8,677 nucleotides of DNA, taken from positions 1 to 8,677 of the forward strand of contig JAGXIA010000065.1 in the NCBI GenBank assembly GCA_024635885.1, written 5' to 3'. This DNA comes from Helicobacteraceae bacterium. GTDB lineage: Bacteria; Campylobacterota; Campylobacteria; Campylobacterales; Sulfurimonadaceae. A program made the translations under genes and the position numbers. The notes below the pieces were generated by a model that was not told where the DNA came from, made no database searches, and saw only the letters and a program-made list of their open reading frames with translations. Position 1 is the first letter of the stretch. Each line of letters begins with the position of its first letter. This document shows positions 1-7,170 of this stretch, in pieces.

Positions 1-879
1 ATGCAAGAGATTTTACGTGAGAACTCATTTAATTGTTCTAAGTGTCGAGTAGCAGTTGATGTGATGCATGGCAAGGTATCGGAGATATTTCCAGACATCT
101 TAACAGAGATGGAGGTTAATAATGTTATATTTAATGCCCATCTAAATGAGCAGCGTCTTTGTAATTTCAAAACTTTAGTGAAACAATCTAAAGAAGATAT
201 AAGTGATGTTGTCAAAGCACTTCATCTTACAGCAGGTTTTATGATTTATCCCGACGAGCAACGCTTAGATATTGTGTGCGATAAAGGGAATGTGCTTGAA
301 AAACAGACAGCCCTAGATGCTGTACTCTCTCTTTTGAACATGGATGCTAAGGCTAAAAATATTACAAAACGGGTTCTTCTTCCAACATGGGCATGTGACA
401 TAACATATTTTGAATATCTTGAAATCGACAGAGGAAAGTATGACAATTTTAAAGCTCATCAGATGCAAATGTACGACCTTATAGCTACAGGTGATGGAAA
501 TTTCAGTTTTACTGAGTTCACTTTACATAGAGATTCTATGTACGCAACATTGAAAATATTGGAACTGATGTCATTGTATCAGGTGTCTCTCTCAGAAATA
601 GTCAGCGCAATTCCAAGTTTCTATTATCATTCATTTAAAATAGAGTGTTCACAAGCACTTAAGGGTAAAATGATGCGTATGTTCCTTGAAGATGCACAAG
701 GTAAGCAACTCTCTACAATCGACGGTGTAAAAATATGGTTTGATACAGATGACTGGATTTTGATGATACCAGACCAATATAACGAACATTTAAATCTGTA
801 TATTCAGGCTAAAGATAAAGAGAGTGGAGAGAAGATTTTGGCTGAGTATAATGCTAAAATCCAAGAGTGGTTAAAGTAA
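1..879 (+). CDS. Phosphomannomutase-type protein, C-terminal domains (probably the tail of a nucleotidyltransferase/phosphomannomutase fusion)
   Basis: The 292 residues read as alpha-phosphohexomutase domains II to IV. Residues 16-24 (RVAVDVMHG) resemble the domain II start. Residues about 77-98 correspond to the metal-loop region, but the usual DGDGDR is degenerate (PDEQRL). Residues about 163-190 (GDGNFSFTEF, then HRDSMYATLKILEL) match the domain III sugar-binding region. Residues near 250-270 (WILMIPDQYNEHLNLYIQA) match the domain IV phosphate-binding end. Domain I with the catalytic phosphoserine is absent. Base 1 is an ATG, but no ribosome site can be seen, so this is more likely the end of a longer gene. 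In many bacteria such degenerate domains sit behind a mannose-1-phosphate guanylyltransferase domain, so a role in nucleotide-sugar supply for the cell surface is an inference. The stop lies 22 bases before echA, so the two may be co-transcribed although functionally unrelated. Confidence 0.75.
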   Translation: MQEILRENSFNCSKCRVAVDVMHGKVSEIFPDILTEMEVNNVIFNAHLNEQRLCNFKTLVKQSKEDISDVVKALHLTAGFMIYPDEQRLDIVCDKGNVLEKQTALDAVLSLLNMDAKAKNITKRVLLPTWACDITYFEYLEIDRGKYDNFKAHQMQMYDLIATGDGNFSFTEFTLHRDSMYATLKILELMSLYQVSLSEIVSAIPSFYYHSFKIECSQALKGKMMRMFLEDAQGKQLSTIDGVKIWFDTDDWILMIPDQYNEHLNLYIQAKDKESGEKILAEYNAKIQEWLK

Positions 880-901
880 TAAAATAACTAAGGGAAAAAT
901 A

Positions 902-2659
902 GTGACACAAATCTTATTAATTCTAGCTCCTATATTTTTTGCATTGATAGTTTTAGGTACTAATGTATCAGTTAGAAATATATTTACTATAGTTTTTGTT
1001 ACTCTTTTAGCTGTAGTAAGTCTTATGAACTTTATATCTTTTGACATTCCTATAGAAATTTCTACCCCTCACTATTTTCATAGTATATTTGTTTTTCTAG
1101 ACTTTCTTTTGCTCATGTATTTTTTTTGGCAGGGAGTTGTTAAAAAGAACTCTTATGTAAGTCTCTTCGCTCTTATTCAAATTATTCTTTACGCAGTTGT
1201 TCTAATTTTAACACCAAGTCTTATGTCAAGTGATATTTTAGTTGACAAGGTATCTTCAATTATGTATCTAGTCATTAATATTATAGGGGGCATAATTATT
1301 ATTTATGCTTTGAAGTACATAGAAAGTGAAGATTTTACACGATTCAAAAAGAATGCTTTTATAGCACTTCTGTTTTTATTTTTAAGTGTTATGAACTTCA
1401 TTGTATCAACTAACAATATTGAAGTATTTTTCTTGCTTTTTGAGTTGACTACACTTTTTTCCTACATACTTATAGCGTATAGAAAAGATGAGACTTCTCT
1501 GCTGAATGCACTCCAGGCACTATGGATGAACCAAATAGGGGGAGTTGCAATTTTACTTGCACTCATTGTCTCTATTACTCAGTATGAGACAGTTTATTTT
1601 GACATACTAATAAAAAATATTGACACTGCCTACCTGCTACCAATAGTTTTGCTTGTAATAGCAGCATTTGTAAAAGGTGCCAGCATCCCATTCGATAAAT
1701 GGCTGCTCGGTGCGATGGTGGCTCCAACTCCAGTCAGTGCGATTTTACACAGTGCTACAATGGTGAAAATCGCCCCTTATCTGATGTTAAAGTTAGCGCC
1801 TGCTATGAGCGGATTTGTCTCCGTTACTGTGACTCTCATAGGTACATTTGTATTTTTTACAGCTTCTTTACTTGCTCTTAGTAAAGACTATTTTAAAGAG
1901 ATACTAGGACTTTCAACCATTGCACTTTTAGCTCTTATGATGTCACTGGCTGCAGTCGGTACGCCTGAAGCTATAGAGGCATGTTTGGTTCTTATAGTAT
2001 TTCATGCAATCTCAAAAGCACTTCTGTTTTTTCAAGCCGGTATTTTAGAGAAAAGTTTTCATCTGAAATATGTTAATGACATAAACGGACTTATAAATCA
2101 TTCTCCTCTTGTAGTGTTTTTTATACTCATCGGTTTTGCTTCCCTTACGCTTCCCCCTTTTGGAGTGTTTATAGCAAAATTTATGGCTATTGAATCGCTA
2201 TCAAATGAGATTGTAAAAAACCCTTTGTATGCTTTTGCACTTGTTTTTATAGCTCTTGGAAGTGTGTTTTTAACACTCCTGTATTTTAAAGTAGTTACAA
2301 AACTTTTTGCAAAAGATGTTGACGCCAAAGCTCGGCATGTGGAAATATCAGCTTATTACACAGTGCCTTCTGCAATACTTGTCATATTCTTGGTTTTAGG
2401 TATATATATAAGTTTTGATTTGAACTTGTTAAGCGGGGCTGAGATTATAGTTCCGGTTATTTTAATCGCTGTCGTACCTCTGCTTTTTGCTACTCTGCTC
2501 TTTAAAAATGCACACAGAGTAAAAGAGTACAACTGCGGTGAAAAAGATGAGATAAAACTAAGTATGTACTATTTCCACATGCCAAAATATATCCAGAAGG
2601 CTATAATCATTACAGCAATTCTTGGCATGTGGATATTAGTAATAGGAGTGTTAATATGA
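902..2659 (+). CDS. echA: Ech-type hydrogenase membrane subunit EchA (NuoL/Mrp antiporter family)
   Basis: This 585-aa, very hydrophobic protein has on the order of 14 membrane helices and should conduct H+ or Na+ for the hydrogenase. The proton-conducting transporter signatures are present: Glu181 in FELTTLFSYIL; Lys258 in FVKGASIPFDKWL; APTPVSAILHSATMVK with His283 and Lys289; and FHAISKALLF with Lys372. The C-terminal KEYNCGEK (about 541-548) is the tail typical of EchA-like subunits. The start is GTG at 902, preceded by AAGGGA ending six bases upstream. It is the first gene of six in echABCDEF order. Its stop overlaps the echB start in an ATGA. The last 330 bases carry three copies of a motif shared with the repeats at 8410-8445. 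HyfB/HyfF or NuoL are alternatives by fold, but the gene order favours Ech. Confidence 0.88.
   Translation: MTQILLILAPIFFALIVLGTNVSVRNIFTIVFVTLLAVVSLMNFISFDIPIEISTPHYFHSIFVFLDFLLLMYFFWQGVVKKNSYVSLFALIQIILYAVVLILTPSLMSSDILVDKVSSIMYLVINIIGGIIIIYALKYIESEDFTRFKKNAFIALLFLFLSVMNFIVSTNNIEVFFLLFELTTLFSYILIAYRKDETSLLNALQALWMNQIGGVAILLALIVSITQYETVYFDILIKNIDTAYLLPIVLLVIAAFVKGASIPFDKWLLGAMVAPTPVSAILHSATMVKIAPYLMLKLAPAMSGFVSVTVTLIGTFVFFTASLLALSKDYFKEILGLSTIALLALMMSLAAVGTPEAIEACLVLIVFHAISKALLFFQAGILEKSFHLKYVNDINGLINHSPLVVFFILIGFASLTLPPFGVFIAKFMAIESLSNEIVKNPLYAFALVFIALGSVFLTLLYFKVVTKLFAKDVDAKARHVEISAYYTVPSAILVIFLVLGIYISFDLNLLSGAEIIVPVILIAVVPLLFATLLFKNAHRVKEYNCGEKDEIKLSMYYFHMPKYIQKAIIITAILGMWILVIGVLI
2574..2633 (+). 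repeat. 12-bp perfect inverted repeat at the end of echA, upstream of the echB ribosome site
   Basis: TCCACATGCCAA (2574-2585) is exactly complementary to TTGGCATGTGGA (2622-2633), with a 36-base loop. In the mRNA this would be a 12-bp stem ending 10 bases before the echB Shine-Dalgarno AGGAG (2644-2648). The sequence lies inside coding DNA, so a regulatory or processing role is only a possibility. The arms match the 18-bp repeat unit at 8410-8445. Confidence 0.45.
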
Positions 2660-3480
2660 TTGAAATGTTACTCATTTTCTTAGCTCCAATTATCGGCGGT
2701 TTTGTTTATGGTTTCGAGCGAATAGTCCGTGCCAGAATGCAAAACCGTCAAGGTCCGCCCCTGTTACAACCTTTTTACGACATGTTGAAGTTGATAGATA
2801 AACAGGCTTTTATAGTCAACCCTTACCACAGTATTTTGGGCATTATGCACTTTTTTACACTGTGGGTAGTTGTAGCCTTTATCATACTTGGGCAAAACCT
2901 GCTGTATGTTATTTTTCTGCATCTGCTCTCTACTATCTTTTTAATCCTTGCCGGGTTTAGCGTTAAGTCGATTTACTCACATATTGGCTCAAACAGAGAA
3001 CTATTAGCGATGATAGCCTATGAGCCGATTTTGATTATGTTGGCGGTTGCATTTTTTATGATAAACGGTAGTTTTGATATATCTGCCATAAGAGAAAACC
3101 CTTCATCGATCTTCCCTCTGATTTTACTCTTTTTAGCTTTTTTAATGGTTATTCCTATAAAGCTGAAAAAGTCACCTTTTGACGCTACCGAAGCCCATCA
3201 GGAAATAGTCGGCGGTGTTGAAGTAGAATTTAGCGGAGTCTTTTTTGAGTTTTTATATATGGCAAAATGGCTTGAGTATTTTTTTGTATATTCTTTGCTT
3301 GTTTTGTTTGCAGGAAATAATTTAATCTTTGCGATTGTTTTAGCACTCTTTACATTTTTAGTGGTAAACTTGGTAGATAACGCAACAGCGAGAATAAAAA
3401 TGAATCATCTGATTAAAATAGTTGTAACAATCGGTTTAACTCTGGGTATGTTAAATCTAATAGGACTCGCCTATGTTTAG
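2656..3480 (+). CDS. echB: Ech-type hydrogenase membrane subunit EchB (NuoH family)
   Basis: This 274-aa membrane protein anchors the soluble hydrogenase arm and links it to ion translocation. NuoH-family signatures are clear: RARMQNRQGPPLLQPFYDML (about 26-44), acidic loop segments around NRELLAMIAYEP (113-124), and PFDATEAHQEIVGGVEVEFSG (174-194). The ATG at 2656 overlaps the echA stop (ATGA) and has AGGAG seven bases upstream, so it is preferred over an upstream TTG in the same frame. Several hydrophobic helices span the rest. The length fits EchB, HycD and CooK homologues. The 3' end overlaps echC by eight bases. Confidence 0.9.
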   Translation: MIEMLLIFLAPIIGGFVYGFERIVRARMQNRQGPPLLQPFYDMLKLIDKQAFIVNPYHSILGIMHFFTLWVVVAFIILGQNLLYVIFLHLLSTIFLILAGFSVKSIYSHIGSNRELLAMIAYEPILIMLAVAFFMINGSFDISAIRENPSSIFPLILLFLAFLMVIPIKLKKSPFDATEAHQEIVGGVEVEFSGVFFEFLYMAKWLEYFFVYSLLVLFAGNNLIFAIVLALFTFLVVNLVDNATARIKMNHLIKIVVTIGLTLGMLNLIGLAYV

Positions 3481-4006
3481 TTTGAACAAATACAGAAAAA
3501 AATCACCTTGGATACTACACTATAATGCAGGGAGTTGTAACGGATGCGACATTGAGATACTAGCATGTCTTTCACCAAAGTATGATTTGGAGAGATTTGG
3601 AGTTATTAACACAGGTAACCCAAAACAATCAGATATATTTTTAGTGACAGGACCAGTTACCTTCAGAAGTAGAGAAAGACTCATCGAGCTTTACACCCAG
3701 ATGCCCGAACCTAAAGTTGTAGTGGCAGTCGGGAGTTGTACGTGTACAGGCGGAGTGTTTCGCGATATGTACAATGTAGAAGATGGAATAGACATATATA
3801 TTCCCGTAGATGTCTACATTCCAGGGTGTGCGGCTTCTCCGGAACTTATCATAGACGGTGTTGTGCAAGCACTTGATATTTTAGAGAAAAAAACAAAAGA
3901 GATGGAAATACCGTTCAAACTTTTCAAAGAAGCAACAACCAAAAAAGGAATTACAAGCAGAAGAGAGAGCGCATTAAAAATAGGGGAAAATGATGAGAAA
4001 AATTAA
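3473..4006 (+). CDS. echC: Ech-type [NiFe] hydrogenase small subunit EchC (NuoB family)
   Basis: This 177-aa protein is the small subunit carrying the proximal [4Fe-4S] cluster that passes electrons to or from the NiFe site. The four ligand cysteines are Cys22 and Cys25 in SCNGCDIEIL, Cys89 in VGSCTCTGGVFRD, and Cys119 in YIPGCAASPE. There is no signal peptide or second ferredoxin domain, as expected for cytoplasm-facing group 4 small subunits. The ATG at 3473 lies eight bases inside the end of echB, with TAGGA as the ribosome site. A charged tail of about 30 residues follows the conserved fold; its role is unknown. NuoB of complex I shares the fold, but pairing with a NiFe-ligand-bearing large subunit settles the assignment. 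Confidence 0.92.
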   Translation: MFSLNKYRKKSPWILHYNAGSCNGCDIEILACLSPKYDLERFGVINTGNPKQSDIFLVTGPVTFRSRERLIELYTQMPEPKVVVAVGSCTCTGGVFRDMYNVEDGIDIYIPVDVYIPGCAASPELIIDGVVQALDILEKKTKEMEIPFKLFKEATTKKGITSRRESALKIGENDEKN

Positions 4007-4340
4007 GGTTGCACTTGAAAATATAGTAGATGAAATTAAAGATTTTTATGATTATAAGCTTTGGCATTTTTTGACCATAAACGGCGTAGCACTTGAGGAC
4101 AATAAACTGGAAGTCCAGTGGATATTTTCTAAGTATGAAGCACTCGATGATGTTATGGTCTACTATGTAGAGTGCGATTATAAAGACCTTATTCCTTCTG
4201 TAGTAGAGATAATCCCCTCAGCGATAATCTCTCAAAGAGAGATTATAGATATGTTTGGCGTAAAAGTAGAGGGGAGTGAAAAAGGTTTATATCTTGATGA
4301 AGATTCCCTCCAAGCTCCTCTAAGCGGGTGTTCAATATGA
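3993..4340 (+). CDS. echD: Ech-type hydrogenase subunit EchD (NuoC family)
   Basis: This short protein of about 115 aa corresponds to the NuoC-like (30 kDa) subunit that bridges the large and small subunits. The recognisable signature is ISQREIIDMFGVKVEG near residues 80-95, matching the ERExxDMFG segment of NuoC. The longer C-terminal motif of complex I NuoC is missing, as is usual for the short Ech version. Two adjacent ATGs exist at 3990 and 3993. AGGGG at 3982-3986 is three bases from the first and six from the second, so I prefer 3993. It overlaps the end of echC, and its stop overlaps the echE ATG. It has no cysteine cluster motif. Confidence 0.82.
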   Translation: MRKIKVALENIVDEIKDFYDYKLWHFLTINGVALEDNKLEVQWIFSKYEALDDVMVYYVECDYKDLIPSVVEIIPSAIISQREIIDMFGVKVEGSEKGLYLDEDSLQAPLSGCSI

Positions 4341-5422
4341 AAAAAACAATAAATATCCCTTTAGGCTCTCAGCATATTTCACTGCTCGAACCTGTTCGCT
4401 TTAAGTTTGAGTGTGAAAACGAGAAGATAGTCGGAGTTGATTCTGATGTCGGGTTTGTGCATCGCGGAGTTGAAAAGGCTTGTACAACACGTTTTAAATA
4501 TGATGCAGTTGGTTACGTAGTCGCAAGAGTCTGCGGACTTTGCGCTATAACGCATTCGCTCTCATATACGGTTGCAATTGAGCAGCTTTTAGATGTCGAG
4601 GTAAGTAAAAAAGCTAAATATTTGAGAGTCTTACTTTTGGAACTTGACCGCATTCACTCGCACATGCTCTGTTTGTCACATACCTGTGAAAGTGCAGGAT
4701 TTGAAGCGATGTTTATGAGAATCATGGGAGACCGAGAACTCATTATGGAAATACAAGAACTTCTTACGGGTAACAGAATTCAGTTTGACTACATAAGTAT
4801 TGGCGGGGTAAACAGAGATATTTCTCTTGAGACTGCCAAAAAAATTGTAAACAGTCTTGACATAGTAAAACAAAAAGTATTGGGTTATATAGATGAGTTT
4901 ACAAATAACTGGAGCCTCTCTTTAAAGTTTAAAGGTATTGGCGCCTTAACTCTTGATGAGGCTTACAGATTTAATGCCATAGGACCTTTGGCTCGTGCTT
5001 CAGGACTACATATAGATGTAAGAAATGAGATAGAATACTTACCATATAAAGAGCTTGGTTTTAAGATGCAAACACATACAGATGGAGATATAAATGCCCG
5101 AAATATTATAAGACTCAACGAGATTTTAAACTCTTTAGAGATGTGCAATAATATTTTAGCAGGTGTTCCAGAGGGTGAAATAGTTGTAAAATCAAAAGGA
5201 AAACCAAGCGGTGAAAGCCTAGTTAGATTTGAAGCTCCAAGAGGGGAGTTAATGTATTTCGTTAAGGGCAACGCAACTGCAATGCTCGATAGAGTACGAA
5301 TTAAAACACCTACCTTCTCTTCTATCCCAGCTTTTTCTCATATATTTATGGGTGAGAACTATGCAGATGCACCAGCGATTTTGGCATCGTTTGATCCTTG
5401 CCTTTCGTGTACGGCAAAGTAG
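4337..5422 (+). CDS. echE: Ech-type [NiFe] hydrogenase catalytic large subunit EchE (NuoD family)
   Basis: This 361-aa protein should hold the NiFe(CN)2CO active site and interconvert H2 with protons and electrons. All four nickel-ligand cysteines are present: Cys66 and Cys69 in RVCGLCAITHS, and Cys355 and Cys358 in FDPCLSCTAK. They separate it from NuoD of complex I, which lacks them. GFVHRGVEK (39-47) is the conserved N-terminal segment. The protein ends at Lys361, three residues after the last ligand, so there is no C-terminal extension of the kind removed by maturation proteases. The ATG at 4337 overlaps the echD stop and is chosen over an in-frame GTG at 4328, which has no better ribosome site. 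Installing NiFe would need Hyp proteins encoded elsewhere. Activity is inferred from intact ligands. Confidence 0.93.
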   Translation: MKKTINIPLGSQHISLLEPVRFKFECENEKIVGVDSDVGFVHRGVEKACTTRFKYDAVGYVVARVCGLCAITHSLSYTVAIEQLLDVEVSKKAKYLRVLLLELDRIHSHMLCLSHTCESAGFEAMFMRIMGDRELIMEIQELLTGNRIQFDYISIGGVNRDISLETAKKIVNSLDIVKQKVLGYIDEFTNNWSLSLKFKGIGALTLDEAYRFNAIGPLARASGLHIDVRNEIEYLPYKELGFKMQTHTDGDINARNIIRLNEILNSLEMCNNILAGVPEGEIVVKSKGKPSGESLVRFEAPRGELMYFVKGNATAMLDRVRIKTPTFSSIPAFSHIFMGENYADAPAILASFDPCLSCTAK

Positions 5423-5430
5423 GTCTTAAA

Positions 5431-5826
5431 ATGTTTACTTCACTTTTTAAAGCACTTACAAACCTTTTTAAAAAACCGCAAACTATTGACTACCCTGTAA
5501 CGCCTATAGAAAAAGACAAAGATTACAGGGGACTGATAGAGTACGGAGAAGAATCATGCATTTACTGCATGAAGTGTGAAAAAGCATGTCCACCAGGGGC
5601 AATTTTGTTTGTTAAAACAGATACTCCCTCAGAGAATGAAAAGAATAAGAAGGGTCTTAAATATAACTACAACCCGTATCTTTGCATATACTGTGGAGAG
5701 TGCGTAAGAGCCTGCCCAAAACCAGAAGAAGCTCTTTGGCAAAGCAACAAGAAACCAGAAGTAGCAGTAAGAGGCGATAATGTAAATTCAGATTGGTTTG
5801 AGTTGGAAAAACTGCATAAGAGTTAA
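5431..5826 (+). CDS. echF: Ech-type hydrogenase ferredoxin subunit EchF (NuoI family), two [4Fe-4S] clusters
   Basis: This 131-aa polyferredoxin is the likely docking and electron-entry subunit for soluble ferredoxin. Two complete CxxCxxCxxxCP motifs are present: Cys43/46/49/53 (CIYCMKCEKACPP) and Cys85/88/91/95 (CIYCGECVRACPK), separated by a charged insert of about 31 residues. With the EchC cluster this gives three [4Fe-4S] clusters in the complex. The ATG at 5431 has AGTAGG about seven bases upstream. An in-frame TTG at 5398 would overlap the end of echE and add an unlikely peptide. It lies eight bases after echE and is the last gene of the operon in this window. The next genes converge from the minus strand. 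Confidence 0.92.
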   Translation: MFTSLFKALTNLFKKPQTIDYPVTPIEKDKDYRGLIEYGEESCIYCMKCEKACPPGAILFVKTDTPSENEKNKKGLKYNYNPYLCIYCGECVRACPKPEEALWQSNKKPEVAVRGDNVNSDWFELEKLHKS

Positions 5827-5842
5827 AAGGGAAGGGTGTGTT

Positions 5843-6053
5843 TTATCGCCGGAGCAATTTTTGAAGAAGAGCCTCTTCACTAATAATTGGTGAAGGAAGT
5901 TTATTTAAAAAATCTCCTGAATTATACGGTTTTGGCATATCAAAATTGATTGTTTATTCTTTTTATATATTCCAACAAGTTTGCTACTTCAATTTGTTTA
6001 TTATCTCTTAACCTTTGAACCACTTTTTCTATATCTTTTTTTTTGTATTTTTT
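5843..6053 (-). pseudogene. Frameshifted C-terminal remnant of an unrecognised protein
   Basis: On the minus strand an open frame of 37 codons runs from 6053 to a TGA at 5942-5940 (containing DIEKVVQRLRDNKQIEVANL). The next frame continues from 5948 through an ATG at 5938 to a TAA at 5845-5843 (containing MPKPYNSGDFLNKLPSP). The break falls on a TTTT run (forward 5942-5945), where one base of slippage joins the two into a single chain of about 70 residues. Neither half has a convincing ribosome site, and the upstream end is closed by a stop next to 8- and 9-base A runs. I read this as the tail of a decayed gene converging on echF. I do not recognise the family. Two separate tiny ORFs, with ATG one base after TGA, are the alternative. 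The bases from 6054 to 6120 show nothing further. Confidence 0.4.
5875..5895 (+). terminator. Weak hairpin after echF, possible operon terminator
   Basis: CTTCAC (5875-5880) pairs with GTGAAG (5890-5895) around a nine-base AT-rich loop, followed by a poor T stretch (GTTTATTT). It lies about 50 bases past the echF stop, in the right place for a terminator, but the stem is short and the T tract broken. It also overlaps the minus-strand remnant. Confidence 0.3.
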
Positions 6054-6120
6054 TTAATAGTTTACTATAATTTTAAGTATTTGGAATTTAGTTATGTAGT
6101 TTTATTGTTAGAATTAGAGA

Positions 6121-7161
6121 TTAAGGAGCATTAGAATAGTTTAACTTTTCTTGATTATTCCAAGTTGTAATATCTATTGTACCACTTCCACTAGCATCTT
6201 CATATCTTGCGCTAAATTTATATTCTATTTGTTGTTTATCTCTATCAAATCCGATTTTAACATTACCAGGTGGACTAGAAATAGTATATGGATAATTTAT
6301 ATTTTCAATTAAAAGAGTTTTTTTCATACTAATATCTAAATATGCTACTTTCATCCCTGTATTGGAAATCATAATTTTTGCAAAATACTTTGGAAAAAAG
6401 TTAATTGGTAATTTTTGTATATTACACTGTAAAGTTTTAAGATATTCTAAATACTCAATAAAATATATCTTTTTTTCATCAATTAAATATGACTTTATAT
6501 TTTCTAATATGTCATCACTACTAAAAAAAGTATAATTTAGACACCACATTTCTTCTTTGTAATTTTCTTTTTTAAACATATCTTTTTCTATTAAAGAATA
6601 TTTCTTTATAGGCATATTATATTTTATTAATGATGAATTAGATTGAATCATAAAATCCTTCGCTAGAATATCTTTACCATAAAAGGATTTTAATATTAAA
6701 TTTTCTGCATTTTTACGAATTACACAAGTTGGCATTTCAATTTTAGTTTCTAGTTTTGTTAATTCATTAAACTCTTTACTTATAATAATATTACGACTTG
6801 AATCAAAAATTATTTCATCAGTATCAAGCCCTATAGCACCTCTAAATGTAAATTCATGCTCAAGTCCTAATTCTAATATATATTGAATAGCTCCTACAAA
6901 ATTATTTACACTAAAAGTATCTTGAGTATCACTTGATATAAAAAGCATTGAGTCAGACATAATCATATATTCTTCAAATGTTTTTTTATCTTTTTTTTGA
7001 TGATGAGTTTTTCCATAAAATGAATTTTTTTTAGCTTTATCTATAAAAGTAGAATATTCATTATAAATTTCTTCAGGACTTTTATCTTTGATTTTTTGTG
7101 AATAACCTAATACATCTAAAAAACAAACAAGTCTATTCTTATATACTTTTTTTTCTTTCAT
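6121..7161 (-). CDS. Uncharacterised protein with class III nucleotidyl cyclase-like N-terminal domain
   Basis: This 346-aa soluble protein has no signal peptide or membrane helix. Its N-terminal half has the layout of an adenylate/guanylate cyclase-type fold. VCFLDVLGYS (12-21) puts Asp16 on the first strand; EYMIMSDSMLFIS (64-76) puts Asp70 in a hairpin; FTFRGAIG (104-111) follows a helix. The two Asp residues are where cyclases bind metal ions. The purine-selecting and transition-state residues cannot be assigned by eye, so catalysis is unproven. The C-terminal half (about 150-346) is unrecognised. The ATG at 7161 has AAGG six bases upstream and fits well. It follows the nuclease-like gene with only a small ORF between. 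Proteins of this general pattern occur in defence loci such as Pycsar, but membership here is inference. The DNA is AT-rich compared with the hydrogenase genes. Confidence 0.6.
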   Translation of the reverse strand: MKEKKVYKNRLVCFLDVLGYSQKIKDKSPEEIYNEYSTFIDKAKKNSFYGKTHHQKKDKKTFEEYMIMSDSMLFISSDTQDTFSVNNFVGAIQYILELGLEHEFTFRGAIGLDTDEIIFDSSRNIIISKEFNELTKLETKIEMPTCVIRKNAENLILKSFYGKDILAKDFMIQSNSSLIKYNMPIKKYSLIEKDMFKKENYKEEMWCLNYTFFSSDDILENIKSYLIDEKKIYFIEYLEYLKTLQCNIQKLPINFFPKYFAKIMISNTGMKVAYLDISMKKTLLIENINYPYTISSPPGNVKIGFDRDKQQIEYKFSARYEDASGSGTIDITTWNNQEKLNYSNAP

Positions 7162-7170
7162 GTTACACCT

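Noticed and set aside
902..5826. Complex I (nuo) fragment instead of hydrogenase
   Set aside because: The large subunit keeps both CxxC nickel-ligand pairs, which NuoD lacks, and the six-gene order is that of ech.
902..5826. Formate hydrogenlyase (hyc/hyf) or CO-linked coo operon
   Set aside because: No formate dehydrogenase, CO dehydrogenase or extra membrane antiporter genes are seen. The NuoC-like subunit is short and separate, and the gene order differs from coo.
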